Program-made: the position numbers and the translations under genes | In this document: piece by piece, positions 37,681 to 49,498 of the stretch | Layout of the letters: each line of letters opens with the position of its first letter | How positions within the stretch are numbered: the stretch's first letter is position 1 | Notes under the pieces: generated by a model | What the model saw: the letters and a program-made list of their open reading frames with translations, nothing else | Database searches by the model: none | Told to the model about the DNA's origin: nothing | Source of the DNA: Ochotona curzoniae | Lineage: Eukaryota > Chordata > Mammalia > Lagomorpha > Ochotonidae | Reading direction: 5' to 3' | Assembly (NCBI RefSeq): GCF_017591425.1 | Contig: NW_024464918.1 | Location: forward strand, 28,486,001 to 28,550,000 | DNA length: 64,000 bases

Positions 37681-37750
37681 TCGAAGCAGAAACAAAAGAT
37701 GCAACATCTGGAAAACACATACTCTACCCAAACTGAAAAGACATCAAGAG
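37681..37750 (+). CDS. FAM170A-like: FAM170A-like unit 2, exon 1 with lost start codon
   Basis: This aligns base for base with exon 1 of unit 1, but the initiator ATG has become TCG (gacc-tcg-aag-cag). The frame is otherwise open and ends in phase 1 at a good donor, G|GTACGT. An in-frame ATG at 37699 (codon 7) could start translation and would remove the MKRKQK-like basic run, leaving MQHLEN. No upstream in-frame ATG is seen in the preceding 60 bases. With exons C, D and the terminal exon spliced together, the product would be 332 residues, close to the roughly 330 I recall for FAM170A. Alternatively the loss of the start makes the copy a pseudogene, although all three downstream exons remain open. 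Confidence 0.7.
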
Positions 37751-38049
37751 GTACGTATTGATATCTCGGGACACAGAGTAATCAATAACTGAGATTTAAA
37801 AGGGAGGAAAGGAGAATTCCCCGTTGCAGACAAAGGGAGAGGGGCAGAGGAAAGGGGCTGTGATTAAAGCTGGGCGGGACATAAGAGCTGTGTTTGCACT
37901 CCTATCTTCCAAAAGATCCAGGCGAGACAGAGTAGATAGTTTCAGGTCACCCAGGTGCTTTTCTGCATGCAGAAGGGCCTATGTTACCTACACAAAGGTA
38001 TTCTTGGTTTCTCCATCGCTGACAATGTCTCTGCTTAGTTAAGGACTTT

Positions 38050-38400
38050 TTTTTAAAAGATCTATTTAATTATCTGAAACACAGAGTTACAGAGAGTGAG
38101 AAAGGGAGGGAGGAAAAGGAAAACAGGTCTCCCACCTGTTGGTTCATTTTGTTCATTCCCTAAATAGCTACAATGGTCAGCGCTGGGCCAGCTCCAAGCC
38201 AAGAGCCAGGAACTTCCTCAGGGTCTTCCACTTGGATTCATGGGCCCAAGGACTTGGGCCAGCCCCTGTTGCATGTTCAGGTACATTAGCAGCAAGCTGG
38301 ATCTGAAGTGGAGTAGATGGGAATTGAACAGATACCCCTCTGGGATGCTGGCATCACAGGCAGCCGTGTAGCCTGATATGCCACAGCACTGACCTCCTAG
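38050..38400 (-). mobile_element. Old CSINE in unit 2 intron 1
   Basis: 'ttttttttaaaagatctatttaattatctgaaacacagagttacag', 'cctgttggttcattttg' and 'agcaagctggatctgaagtggag' through 'gccacagcactgacc' match a diverged minus-strand SINE. It is absent from the other units. Confidence 0.75.
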
Positions 38401-39655
38401 ACTAATTTTTAACAAAAAAAAATGAAGCATTTCCTTTTATTTGCTTTATTTCTGCAATCATTGGAGAAGTAATAGAAGGTATCATAAAATTTCCACTAAC
38501 CCTGTCTCCATCTAATGAAGAGGAGAGTGTGACTAATACTGATCAGGGCAACACTGACGAAGTTTTAACATGGCAACGATAGTTAGCCTAGAACAAGTAC
38601 TAAGTCATGGTAATTTTTAGTGAGGAATAGAAACCATGCGTTCAGCTTTGGACAATGAAGGAACACATGTGGACTTCTATTAAAAGGCAAGCAGTAACAC
38701 AGGGCAAAATCAACACAGGAATGCCATTTGGAACCAGAGTATGAGGTACCTGGCTGAGAGAGGGGCAGCCCAGAGCCAATTTCAACAATCCAAACACTGA
38801 GTCATATCCCTGAATCTGAGAAGCTGGACAAATCGAGAGGCTCTGCACATTCCCTTGGAGAGAAGAATGCAGAGGGAAGCGGTCTAAATTTTGCCAATCA
38901 GTAAAACCACTAATTGTTCAAAGGTGAACAAAATCAATGCAATATGGACAAAGCATAGTCATCAATGTCTGTATGCAGAAGAAAGTGGATAAATTAGCCA
39001 GTGGAGATGAATTCCAACATCTGAGATGTATGTCCACACACTATGAGTTTTAATTACTTATTGCTAAAAACACAATATGCCTGGGTATCATCAGTTTAAG
39101 GACTGGCTATGTAAGCAGTAAACTATGCATCTACATTTACCATAAGAAATCAGACCACACAGGCAGGTCAATATAGTAAGTTTGCTATGTGCTATAATTA
39201 ATAAAAATATTATCATAATAAATGTTTTAAAGGACAGTATCTGGGTCACCCAGAAAATTAAAAAAAAAAAAAGCATGGTGTGGGATAGGGGATTGTATAT
39301 CTGTACCTGGAAAGGGTATGGGTCATCCTTCCATTAACTTAGACTCATGGTGAGAACTAGCTCCTAGGAAGGATGCTGACTGCAATGTAGTCAGATGCAC
39401 AGACATGTGGGGACTCCCAAGAGTGTTTGCTCTGTTCACGAGTGATGCTCAGCCATCCATGATTACACAGCTTCACTACAGCAACACTGCTCTGACTTGA
39501 AGCTCTCAGCTGTGCAGTAGATCTTGAAGATGGAAGCTGCTTCTGCAGAGTCCGTCACATATCAGACTCTTAAGGCTTGTTTAAGAACACATGTGCAGAT
39601 ACAATCCAACACCAAATATGAAATCCACCTCTTGCTTTTTTTTTTCTAATTTCTC

Positions 39656-39807
39656 GGGAATGTTTCATGCACAAAAATCTTGTAGCATAAACAGAAGGTG
39701 CAGACTCCAACTTCTGGCAAGAAGCAGGTTGCTGCTTATCCTCTTGTCATTATCCTCTGTCATCTCACCTAAAAACAAGCCTGTTGGCACAGATACGGGG
39801 CTTCCCA
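39656..39807 (+). pseudogene. Unit 2 exon B, broken
   Basis: It aligns with exon B of units 3 and 4. The acceptor AG has become GG (ttctcggg). An early in-frame TAG appears, followed by a frame change in the middle. The end aligns (SPKNKPVGT versus SENKLIGAG), but the donor GT is AT (cacag|atacgg). This exon cannot be used as it stands. Skipping it keeps the reading frame because neighbouring introns are phase 1. Confidence 0.65.
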
Positions 39808-40512
39808 CAGAGGGCACAAAGGGAAACCAAGTCATGGCACAAAGAGTGAATGGTTCTATCCATCGATTCAAATTTGCCAAGTCAAGGAAAAAGAAGCCTC
39901 AAGATACTTCACTCTTCAGTACTATACTGAAATTGCGAGGAGTAAAACTTTATAAAGAAAAGAAGTTTGTCTTGGAAGATGCTTAGACAGATGTAAGGCC
40001 CATGAGTCCCATCTTGAATTGATCTCTGTGTGGGCAGCATCTTGAGGTGATAGTGTCACCTGGCAATGACACACAAACACGCGTGTATGTTCCCTCTTAC
40101 ATTAAAGCCAGCTTAGTCCGTTCATGGAGGCTCTACCCTAAAGAAGGCATATAACCCTCTCAATTGCACATGGCCAGACAGTTGAGCCTCACAGCTGAAT
40201 TAAGTTTTCATGTACTTAAAGCCTAGGTTAAGTTTAAATTTCAATGTATTATTATTGCTATTATCATTATCATTCTTATTCTCCATGATACTGTTTTATA
40301 GTTGCAGGGTTCCCCCTTCCCTTCCTCCCTCTCCATTTTCCACCTCCCAACTGTTTTGTTCCATATTTACACAATAGTACTGTCCTTCAGCAACAGTTAC
40401 AACTCCAACATTCTGCTATTTAAGTGTATCAGCTGTTGAACAAATGCGTTAAACTCTGAGTGTACATCAGTGATCCTGTGCCATTTCCTAGCACTCTCAT
40501 CCATACACACAG

Positions 40513-40623
40513 GTGCTTCACAGTCTTTGGAGGAGAATATCCAGTTACATGAAGGAAAAGAGACATCCTCCGAATCAGAATACTACACCTGCCAATCCAC
40601 TCTGCGGAAACTCCCTTTCACTG
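40513..40623 (+). CDS. FAM170A-like: FAM170A-like unit 2, exon C
   Basis: A 111-nt exon between acceptor acacacag|gt and donor ctg|gtaaga, phase 1 at both ends, fully open. It encodes a Gly-Ala-Ser start, an acidic middle and the core SSESEYYTCQSTLRK, matching 'TSTSEYCSCVSSS' of FAM170A. It lacks about 10 codons found in the two C exons of unit 4 (141 nt). The Ser/Glu/Tyr-rich core is the hallmark of all internal exons in this array; its function is unknown. Confidence 0.8.
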
Positions 40624-41194
40624 GTAAGACCAAGGGAAGACAATCAAGGTCAGGCTGAGTCATGCAGTGGGAAGGTGAGCAGGCTTCCAACACTAAGTGT
40701 TTCAAAAAACAACCATAGATATCCACCGACCACAGCAGAGAAAAGGAGCAGTCACAGTCCATGCAAGCATGGTTAAATAAAGACATTTCGAGATAAAAGT
40801 ATAGAAATAGTGGGAAAGAAAAATGTAGAATAAACATTGGAAAAGATTTTTTGGAATTATTAAATATAGAGGAAATAATACTCAACAACAGATTCTAACC
40901 TTAGGCATTGATAAGTATGTGGCTGAATATAAGCCGGCTTTCAGGCTTTACATACCAAGATAATAACCAATAGATCAGAACCAATACAATGGACGTGACT
41001 GACAGATTAGATTGCTGTGCCAGGGAAGATGGTGGTCAGAATTGGAAGCAGTCTATGCTCAGAGTGCCGCTGAAAGCGGAGTGACCCTGTTAGCTGTAGT
41101 AACCGATTCTGAACTCAGTGAGGCAATTAAATAAGTAGAGCTCACCATGACAGAAAATGTGAATTTAAGTTCAGTGCATGTGCCTGTTTACTAT

Positions 41195-41605
41195 ACAGAT
41201 GTTGTACGCTGCCACACATTTTGTGGTTTAAAACAGCACGTAGTTTTATCCTTTTCTTTGGAGTCAGAAATTGAAAAATACATGTTTGGGGCTGAAATCA
41301 AGGCATTGATAAGGCTGTTTCCTTCTGGAAATCCAGTGGAGGATGCGCCTTCACCTGCGTGTGCTCCTGGGTTTGCAGCCCCTTTGCTTCTTAGCTCCAA
41401 CTTTGTGCTTCCACAGTTACGTCTCATATCCTGTATCTGGTCTTCTCTTCCTCACACAAATACACTTGTAATTACATTTATATTATGCCTATCACTATGG
41501 GATAATCTTCCCATCACAAAATCTTTCATGTACTGCTATCTGCAAAGACCCTGTTTAAATATGAGGGAGTGGTTTCAGGATGTAGGGATTAAGGCATGAA
41601 CGTCT
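41195..41605 (-). mobile_element. MLT1-like LTR downstream of unit 2 exon C
   Basis: 'ttgtggtttaaaacagcacg', 'ggagtcagaaattgaaaa', 'gctgaaatcaaggcattgataaggctg', 'cttgtaattacatttatattatgcc' and 'gggataatcttcccatcacaaaatc' follow the reverse complement of an MLT1-type LTR in order. It is aligned with the LTR copies after the C exons of unit 4 and in unit 1. Noncoding remnant. Confidence 0.7.
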
Positions 41606-42606
41606 GGGTGAGGAGGTGTAACGCAATCTTCTTCAAATATCACAAAATACGCTAAATTCCTTGACAGATATATAGTCAGGTATGCACATATAAACATCTC
41701 TTATATTTGCAGTCTTTGTGACAGAACCATAATGACAATAATGACTAGTGGCAAAGCTAAAATTATGACATACTTGTATGTTGAAGCTTTGGTCAGGACA
41801 TAAACTACAATCGGCTGCAGTAACTGGCCAATGGTCTCTTGGTGGATTGCAGATAGGAGAGCTCTTTATTGTCACATGATTTCAGCAACAGTAGAGAACA
41901 GTCTACAGATGTCTCTCCTGTGTTTACATTGTGTATATGAATACTCATGGTTGGGAATGTCTAAACAAGATGTGAGGGAGTGTTACTGAGAATACGAAAT
42001 GTTAGCACAGTGTCTGAGACACAACCCAGGGGTCTACCCTATAGTTGATGAAGAATATATTAAGCTGATAAATATACCACTCCCAGAACACTGAACACAA
42101 TACACCATGTTCTAGTACTGGGAAATAACTTTTGTATATCATACACACATAAAATGTCATTCCAGAATGATCTATGGGGGGGTGGCGCATTCAAATGTCA
42201 AAGATATGGGAACAGTGGGAACAGGTTTCTGCAGGAGAATAGAGAGATGTAAAGTAGTCAGTGACTTGTCAGAGAAGTAGGAAAGACTTTGTGTGAAACT
42301 AAGAGGGTTAACTCTATGGGCTACATTAGTGGGTAGGTCCTTGACAACTAGAAAAGTAGGAATTACTGCATGTTATGAGCCTTGAGTGGTTTCTGTTTTT
42401 GCCTACACTAGGAGGGCCAAGTTCTTGTGCCTGGTAAATGAGGGGAGGATAGAGGATTGAATGGGGGCTCAAGGACTGCCTGGAGCTACCTCCTTCTCTC
42501 ATGAACAACCATATGTGTATGTGCTGTTCTGAAAGGAAACAGAGTCCAGATAACACAGTGTCTCAAAGTGGCATGCATGTTTAATTGCTGTTACTTGGTT
42601 CCCTAG

Positions 42607-42750
42607 ATCCCTGGAAAACTCAAGCAACCTTTCCTGAGACAAGCAGAGCAGTCCCAGCCTGCAGTCAGGCAGAGAGAAAGTTCTTCTCCAGCTCAGAATA
42701 CTTCTCCTGTGTCTCCTCTCCAAACAAGAACCTTCTGGTTGATGAAGATG
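42607..42750 (+). CDS. FAM170A-like: FAM170A-like unit 2, exon D
   Basis: A 144-nt exon from acceptor ggttccctag|at to donor gatg|gtaagg, phase 1-1, open throughout. It encodes a Pro/Ser/Gln-rich first half and then SSSEYFSCVSSPNKNLL, the same core as in exons B and C and in FAM170A. This is the only intact exon D in the window; unit 1 has a frameshifted copy and unit 4 appears to have lost it. Confidence 0.8.
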
Positions 42751-43138
42751 GTAAGGCAGAGGCAAAGGCAAGGTGGGAACTGAGAGAAGAGGTACAGCGA
42801 GGCTCCTCTGTTTAACCTCCTCTTACTTAATTCGCCCTTCCAAGAGGGGGGAAAACCAGTTGAGGGCAGAGAACCGGGGCTGAGACCTTTGGGGTTGGAA
42901 GAATGTGCCTGTAAAAGTAGGTAAGAACTCTGAGACTAAAGTGGTACATGTGAGCTCTAGGACAGCCATGGGAAAAGCTATAAGGAATACACACACGTGG
43001 ATGCAAAACTGGTCAGAATTTCTTGGGCAAGTTGACACAAACTCACACCTCCCATAAATCTGTAGGCATTCAGCACTATGAATACTAAAACCATGACTAA
43101 TTCCCATTGTCTCCAATACATATTCTTTCTTGAAATAC

Positions 43139-43472
43139 CTTTTTTTAAAAGAACTATTTTGTTTTTATTAGAAAGTCAGATACACAGAGAGGATGTGGGA
43201 CAGAGGAAGATCTTCTGTCCAATGATTCACTCCTCAAATTGTCACAACAGCTGGAGCTGCACCAATCCAAAGCCAGGAGCCAGGAGCCACCTCCAGGTCT
43301 CCCATGCAGCTGTAGGGTGCCAAGGCCTTGGGCTGTCCTCGACTGCTTTCCCAGGCTACAAGCAGGGAGCTGGATGGGAAGCGGGGCCATGAGGATTAGA
43401 ACCTGCAGCCATATCTGATCCTGGTGTGTGCAAGGCGAGGACTTTAGCCACAAGGCTACCATGCCAGGCCCC
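43139..43472 (-). mobile_element. CSINE in unit 2 last intron
   Basis: A minus-strand copy from 'tttttttaaaagaactattttg' through 'ccaatgattcactcctcaaattg' to 'taccatgccaggcccc'. No clear target-site duplication, moderately diverged. Confidence 0.88.
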
Positions 43473-43991
43473 TCTAATAACATCCTCTAACTCTGCAGTG
43501 GTAGTGGGGTTCAGAAAGCTCCCATCATCTAAAGTGAATTCACTGTCATAGATGGCCTCTCTCCCTCCTACACCCCTGAACTGACAAAGTGTAAAACCCT
43601 ACAAAGAACTGTGTGTGTGTCTTCTCTAATCCTAGACAGCTTCTGTCTTGTGGTCTAACACAGGTCATTCTGTTGTACTTACAATGTCGTAACACAGAGC
43701 ACACGCCCCCCCCCATTACCATTCTCTTTTAAAACACCACAAACAGCATTATATATGTGCCGGAACACATGTCCTCTCACACCGGACACTCGTACACTCA
43801 CTCTTCACATATGAGAGATGCAAAGTTCACACCACGTGTGACTGTATCACATATAAAACTGAAACATCTTCCATCCATCCATTTTGATTCTACATGCCTC
43901 ACGTGCAGGGAACGACTCATGACAATCTTAAATCCTAGAAACATCAAGTAACTAACTTAATTGTTCTTACACAGGAAATTTTCTTTCCTAG

Positions 43992-44683
43992 GAACTCAGA
44001 AATTCCAACAAAAATATTGCATTTGCTCTTCAGAGATGCCTCTGCAGAGGTTCACCCCATATCAGCGGAACTGTTTTCATTACCACTTAGCCAGTGAGCC
44101 CTGCACACCAGAAATGCATAGGAGAAAGGAGAGGGAAATGAAAGTTTACTATACGCATGTTCCGAGTAAAAGAGAGATGGCTGGCTTAACCAACGCGTCA
44201 CAACCACTGGTCGCTCTGCCAAGGCAGCAGCAAGTGCAAGAAATGGTATTTCCTGGGAAGATCCCCATTGAGACCAACCTCCCCATCATGTCTGCTTGGG
44301 AACTGCTAACAGAGAGTGAGAGCTGCTGGGATGTGGAACAACACAAGGAGAAGGTGGGGGTGCAGGAGCAGAACATAGCAAGGCATCGCCCTCTGGAGGA
44401 GCAGCCCAGGGCCAGGCCGCCCAAGTGGCTGCTGACCCCTGACAGTGGCTACAAGTGCTTGGGCTGCTGCCGCGTCTTCCCCAGCAAGGACGCCCTTCAG
44501 TGGCACGTGCAGCATGGGGTGGAGGAGGGCTTCAGCTGCCGTGCCTTCCACCTTGCCTTTGCCTGGCTGAAGAGCAAAAGGAGCATGAAAGAGAAGAAGA
44601 ATAGGGGAAACAAACTCGGAAAAATCACATGTGGAAGCAAAATAGCGAAAGGTACTGACATCAGGAACCCCGTACACAAATAA
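43992..44683 (+). CDS. FAM170A-like: FAM170A-like unit 2, terminal exon with zinc finger
   Basis: Acceptor ttttctttcctag, then an exon in phase 1 (G|GA Thr) open for 229 codons to TAA. It holds the same blocks as the unit 1 exon: CTPEMHRRKEREMKVYY, a 'GKIPIETNLPIM' segment, LLTESE, a middle part that is less acidic than in unit 1, then EEQPRARPPKWLLTPDSGYK and the C-x2-C-x12-H finger with GFSCRAFH after it. The tail is Lys-rich and ends in NPVHK, quite different from the Arg/Ser tail of unit 1. Finger residues are intact. Together with exons C and D this makes unit 2 the best candidate for an expressed protein. Nuclear location and testis expression are family knowledge only. Confidence 0.88.
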
Positions 44684-46570
44684 AATAGATGGTTTTCCTA
44701 CAGAAAGAGAAGCAGCCATACTCTACTGAGGTAGCGGCTCTATGCTTTCTCAACAGCCAGAGGGCGCACCTTTCGTTATATACACCTGACATCCTCATGA
44801 CCATAGGGACAGGATCCACTACCTTTACCATCAAGAAAGAAAAGAAGGCTGATTCTGCCATAAGGGAGAACAGAGCGTCCTCCTGGCCTGACCAGGGGTG
44901 CCCAGCCAGGGTGTCATCTCTGTCACCTCCATGGAGGAGGGATGGACACTCCCTTGAACTGGAAGCTGTTATGGGTAGATTACAGGAGAGGTGAGTGCTC
45001 ACGCACAGGAGCATCCCAAAGGACATGGTAGTCAGGGTTCTCATTGAGGCTGGCATCGGCAGCAGGAGACATGCCCTGAGCTACCATCCAGGGCTCCCAA
45101 GCACAGCAGTGACTTTCCTTCTGAAGAACATGGCCACACGACCAATGGCTCTGCTGCCAGTATTGTCACACACTGCAGGTGAATCCTGTCATTTCTTCAA
45201 GTTACTGGTGATTGGAAATTATTCTTTAATGCGAGAGTAAAGGAGATTTTTGTAAACACAAACCTCATTTCTCTTCTGTGAATTTTGAAGCATTCTGAGG
45301 TTTGCTTGCACATGAAGTGCCTGTTCAATTTCTTAATAGAAAAAGAAAACCATAGACTATTTTCAACAAGAGCCCAATCATTGCTATATTGCCACCAATG
45401 AAGGAGAAATCCTTGCTTCTCTTGGACATTTAATGGGACAGGTACTTACTCAACCTTCTAGTCATTTTTGCAGCTATGCAATGGGATTTTATGGTGATTA
45501 TAATCTACCTTTTGCCAGTCTGCTTTGTGTTATAACTTGGCTAACTTTTATAAAAGATTCGCCTAAGATTTTACTATTTTAAAAATTCTGGTTTTTTCTT
45601 ATCGTTTGGAGAGTCCTTCATAAGGCCTACATAAGTGAATTATTTCTTAAATAGGCAATGTGCAATTATTTTCCCTCAACTGATGACATATTGTTTTTTC
45701 ATTCTCTTCACAGAGTCTTGGCATAAGTGGATTAAACATTTATGGAGCCAAATACATCAGCTGATTCCCTGCATAGAATGTAACTTCGATGTCAAAAGCA
45801 AGCACCAGAGAGACACATGCCGAGCTGCAAAGGGAATTCAGAGGCTTCAGGGGCCTGTGGGAACACAGCCGAGACAGCGACTCTGGGGACTACAACGGAG
45901 ACCAGTGCTGGGAGGCCTGGGCACATCACAGGAAGCAGTGTAACCCACCCATCAATCCACCCCCACCCATCTCACCTCCATGCTTGTTGTCAATGCTCTA
46001 CCAAACTTTAGTATTAACGGTTGTAAGCATCTTTTGCTCATGACATTTCCATTCATTTTGTTAGTTGCTCGTATTATAGACTTAAGTGACTTTTTAAATA
46101 GACACTTAAAACACACATCCCTTGTGGTATGTTATTTGGCATTTCTGTTACAAAAGATTTTTGAGCTTTAAAAAGTTCCTCTCTTCTTACAGTTTGATCT
46201 TTTTTCTGTTATTTGATTTTGTGGAAACTGTTTATCAAGGCTAAATTATCCATGTTTACTCCTTTGGATTTATTTTTCACATTGTACTGCAGTTTTGGTT
46301 TACTGAGTCTAGTTGCCTAGATTAAACAATAGGATGAATTTACTGTATCCCTCTAGTTATACTTAATTTAAAATGTTTATTTTCTGTTTTGTTCAATACG
46401 TTTACATGGTTCTGTGCCATTTTTCACCTGACCGCTTTCACTGAAAGTGGGAATTCAGCTGTCACATTAGTATATATTACATGGGTGAAGTTTCTATGAT
46501 GTCTGATCATTTGAGCTGGAGCAGGCAGACTAAAACAAAATGCCCCATTCTCCCCAAAATGTCAAACTTA
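44684..46570. other. 3' flank of unit 2, no gene recognised
   Basis: A GC-richer patch at 45800-45960 ('gcagaggc/ttcaggggcctgtggg'-type text) holds an open frame of about 100 codons after a possible acceptor (ctcttcacag near 45713), but I see no family match. Near 46045-46110 there is weak similarity to the region near 30.5 kb. Confidence 0.4.
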
Positions 46571-46897
46571 GGGCCCGGCGCGGTGGCGCAAGTGGTTAAG
46601 TCCTCGCCTTGCACGCCCGGGATCCCATATGGGCGCCGGTTCTAATCCCGGCAGCCCCGCTTCCCTTCCAGCTCCCTGCCTGTGGCCTGGGAAAGCAGTT
46701 GAGGACGGCCCAAAGCTTTGGGACCCTGCACCCGCGTGGGAGACCCGCAAGAGGCTCCTGGCTTCGGATCGGCATAGTATCGGCCCGTTGCGGCTCACTT
46801 GGGGAGTGAATCATCGGATGGAAGATCTTCCTCTCTGTCTCTCCTCTCTGTATATCCGCCTTTCCAATAAAAAATAATAAAAATAAATCTTTAAAAA
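46571..46897 (+). mobile_element. Very young CSINE with perfect target-site duplication
   Basis: Full-length plus-strand copy with the consensus-like head 'gggcccggcgcggtggcgca', B-box 'ggttctaatcc', and tail 'aataaaaaataataaaaat'. The flank aatgtcaaactta is repeated on both sides (before 46571 and near 46900-46912). Confidence 0.96.
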
Positions 46898-46989
46898 AAA
46901 ATGTCAAACTTATATTTTCTTGCCACTTGTCTGACTTTATTTAGAAGAAAATTAAATTTAACAAAGTGACACTCACACACACATACATG

Positions 46990-47226
46990 GCACTTACTCA
47001 TTGTTCAAGGACAATATGAGTGGTACAAGTGGATTAAAAATGGAATTAAAAGGTAAATTTATTTTGGTGTGAAATAATTTGAAATGTATGAGTGGCTTTT
47101 TCACTAATACACATTTTTCATACACTTTTTGACTGCCTCCTCTCTGAATGGATTTAAGCAATTGTGCTGCAAAATAAATTTTACCTTTTAATTTAATTTC
47201 TCACTAATTTTGAAGTACCCTTGTGG
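46990..47226. mobile_element. Mariner-like MITE with internal inverted repeat
   Basis: 'aattaaaaggtaaatttattttg' (about 47042-47064) is the near-perfect reverse complement of 'caaaataaattttaccttttaatt' (about 47170-47193). The element ends in 'tttgaagtacccttgtggtg', the terminal pattern I recall for mammalian mariner MITEs. Noncoding. Confidence 0.6.
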
Positions 47227-48342
47227 TGCATAAATGTGAAGCAATGTGGAGAGGTACGATATAATATTTGGCATACAGAAATAATTTGTGTAACAGAAAT
47301 GCCAAATAACACACCTCAGACGCTCTGTGACTCCTTTTACATTGCTCTAAGGTGGTGTTCCTTTCTCTTGTTTAAAGCTTAGAGAACTGAGTAAACAACC
47401 TCAGTATTAGCTTGTCCAAGGAGCCACTTCTGGTCATTTGTATTTTATTTTCTGTTTCATTTCTCACTGCTAGCTCTCCCCAGTCCTCCTGCCCATAGGC
47501 ATAGACTTAAATCTCCTTAGAAATGAGCCCTCAAGGTTGTATCACTGTCATGCTCTCATCCGATCGTCTTGAGTTGGAAACCAGCTCCTGGATAGCACAG
47601 ACAATGCAATGTTTCCATATGGACTGAAATTATCGAGCTGTTTGTTCCGTATTTCACCTTAAAAGGGCTCCCTAATTGCTCTGTAATGTGTCTACATAGC
47701 TTCAATTTTTATTTTAGCACAGATAGATTCGTCTTTTCATTCATGTCCTTAAAGTCCTATGGTAATATTTGACCCTCTGATCATACCAATTTAAAGTATG
47801 CAGAACAGTATTTTTATTTTCACTTTGCTACTTTTAATTGGCAAAAAAAGAGATGAATTTCTTGTTGCACACGCTCCTCATTCAGTGATCCCAGTTAGTT
47901 AAGGAGAAGCCCAAAGGCAAGGCCCACCCGTGGGTAAGAATACTGAGAAGGCGAGATCGCAGTACCCGCTAAGGTTAAAAGCAAAAATGCTCATATCGGC
48001 CGGGACTGTACAGCCAGGGGCCATCTGCTCTCTCCAGCAAGTGGGAAATGAGCAGGAGGAGAGAAGCCACACACACACAAAGGACGCCTTCCAGATGCAA
48101 AGGACATTCTGAAATGTCTGAGTTGCATACATGCCAAATGGATAGCTGTATGCCAACAGGTGCTTCATGTTTTTAACATTATTAAAATGTATTTAGAGAA
48201 CACTATGTGCTATCCTTTATAAATGCAAATTTTGAAATAGATATAAATTACTTATGTTTATAGAGCATTATGTGCTGTTAGATACATACATTTCATCATA
48301 ATCAGGTTAAACATGTTTACCTCTTCAATTTATTTATTTTTT
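47227..48342. other. Intergenic stretch, nothing recognised
   Basis: No exon, RNA or assignable repeat is visible in this 1.1 kb. Confidence 0.4.
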
Positions 48343-48658
48343 TTTAAAGATTTATTTAGTTTTTATTGGAAAGGCGGATATACAGAGAGGAGAGACAGAG
48401 AGGAAGATCTTCCGTCCGATGATTCACTCCCCAAATGAGCGCAATGGCCCATGCTATGCCGATCTGAAGCCAGGAGCCTCTTCAGGGTCTCCCATGTGGG
48501 TGCAGGGTCCCAAAGCTTTGGGCCGTCCTCAACTGCTTTCCCCGGCCACAGGCAGGGAGCTGGATGGGAAGCGGGGCTGCAGGGCTAGAACCGGCGCCCA
48601 TATGGGATCCCGGGCGTGCAAGGCAAGGACCTTAACCAGTGCGCCACCGTGCCGGGCC
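48343..48658 (-). mobile_element. Young CSINE with near-perfect target-site duplication
   Basis: Minus-strand full-length copy from 'tttttttaaagatttatttag' to 'accgtgccgggccc'. The flanks 'caatttatttat' and 'caatttacttat' are almost identical. Confidence 0.93.
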
Positions 48659-48901
48659 CAATTTACTTATGTTTTTACCTAAATTAAATAATGCTGCCAT
48701 AATATTGATATTTTTTATGAGACCAGAATGTTGTCTAGTCCTTTCATGTGCTATCATTGTGTGTTTATGTAGTGTCTCTAGACATAAACTAGCTTCCTGT
48801 GTATAAATCCAAGTCCTTTGCCTTCTAGTTTTAGTATGAAGCACAAGATGTAAAAATTCAAGTTGATAATAGGGTTTTCACATGATAAAATAAATTACTA
48901 T

Positions 48902-49198
48902 ACAGACGTTGCCATGACAGTTGGGCTAAGCCTCTGCCTGAGGTGCCAGGGTCCTACATAAATTCTGGTTTCTGTCTTGGCTGCTTCACTTCCAATCCAA
49001 CTTACTGCTAATGGCCCAGGAAAGTAGTGGAGGCTCCTCAGGTCCTTGGTCCCCTTGCCCAGGCAGAAGACCCAGAAGAAGTTCCTGGCTCCTGGCTTTG
49101 GATGGGCCCAGTTCAGGCCTTTATGGTCCTTTGGGGTGGAAACCAACAGAAGACTTCACTCTCCGTCTCGCCTTCTCTAACTCTTTTAAATAGAATTG
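48902..49198 (+). mobile_element. Old diverged CSINE
   Basis: 'cagacgttgccatgacagttgg' head-like start, 'ggcccaggaaagtagtggagg', 'gcagaagacccagaagaagttcctggctcctggc' and 'ggaaaccaacagaagac' resemble the plus-strand SINE body. Confidence 0.7.
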
Positions 49199-49283
49199 GA
49201 TTTTAAAAGACAACTCACTACAGGTAATAAAGCCGTAACAATCCTGCAGTGTTCCGAGTTACCACTGCCTCCCTGGAATGGAC

Positions 49284-49293
49284 TGATGTCATC
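49284..49293 (+). promoter_or_regulatory. Conserved TGATGTCATC element, unit 3
   Basis: Same motif as in unit 1, preceded by the same 'ctggaatg'-type context, 215 bp before the unit 3 ATG. Promoter role is inferred. Confidence 0.42.
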
Positions 49294-49498
49294 TATGGGC
49301 CACAGAATGCCGCTGAGACCTTATGATGACTTGAGGATGCACTGAGAGCCGCGGCAGTACTGCTCAGTGAGAAGAGGGCATGCTGTACGGCTTACTGATC
49401 TACGCGTCCACACTGCCTGCCTTATCACCACTAACTCTGAGAGCGGACTTACGGAGAGAAAGATACCTGGTTTACCCAACTCTCCCAGGAGTTGAACC

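Noticed and set aside
45635..45943. Possible extra 3' exon of unit 2 after an acceptor-like ctcttcacag
   Set aside because: No counterpart could be confirmed in unit 1 and no family resemblance was seen; the terminal exon already ends in a stop.
46596..46907. Several open frames of 65-105 codons on both strands around 46.6-46.9 kb, 62.8-63.1 kb, 13.3-13.6 kb and 1.1-1.7 kb
   Set aside because: They are frames through CSINE copies. The same 'peptides' recur at each SINE and reflect the repeat, not a gene.
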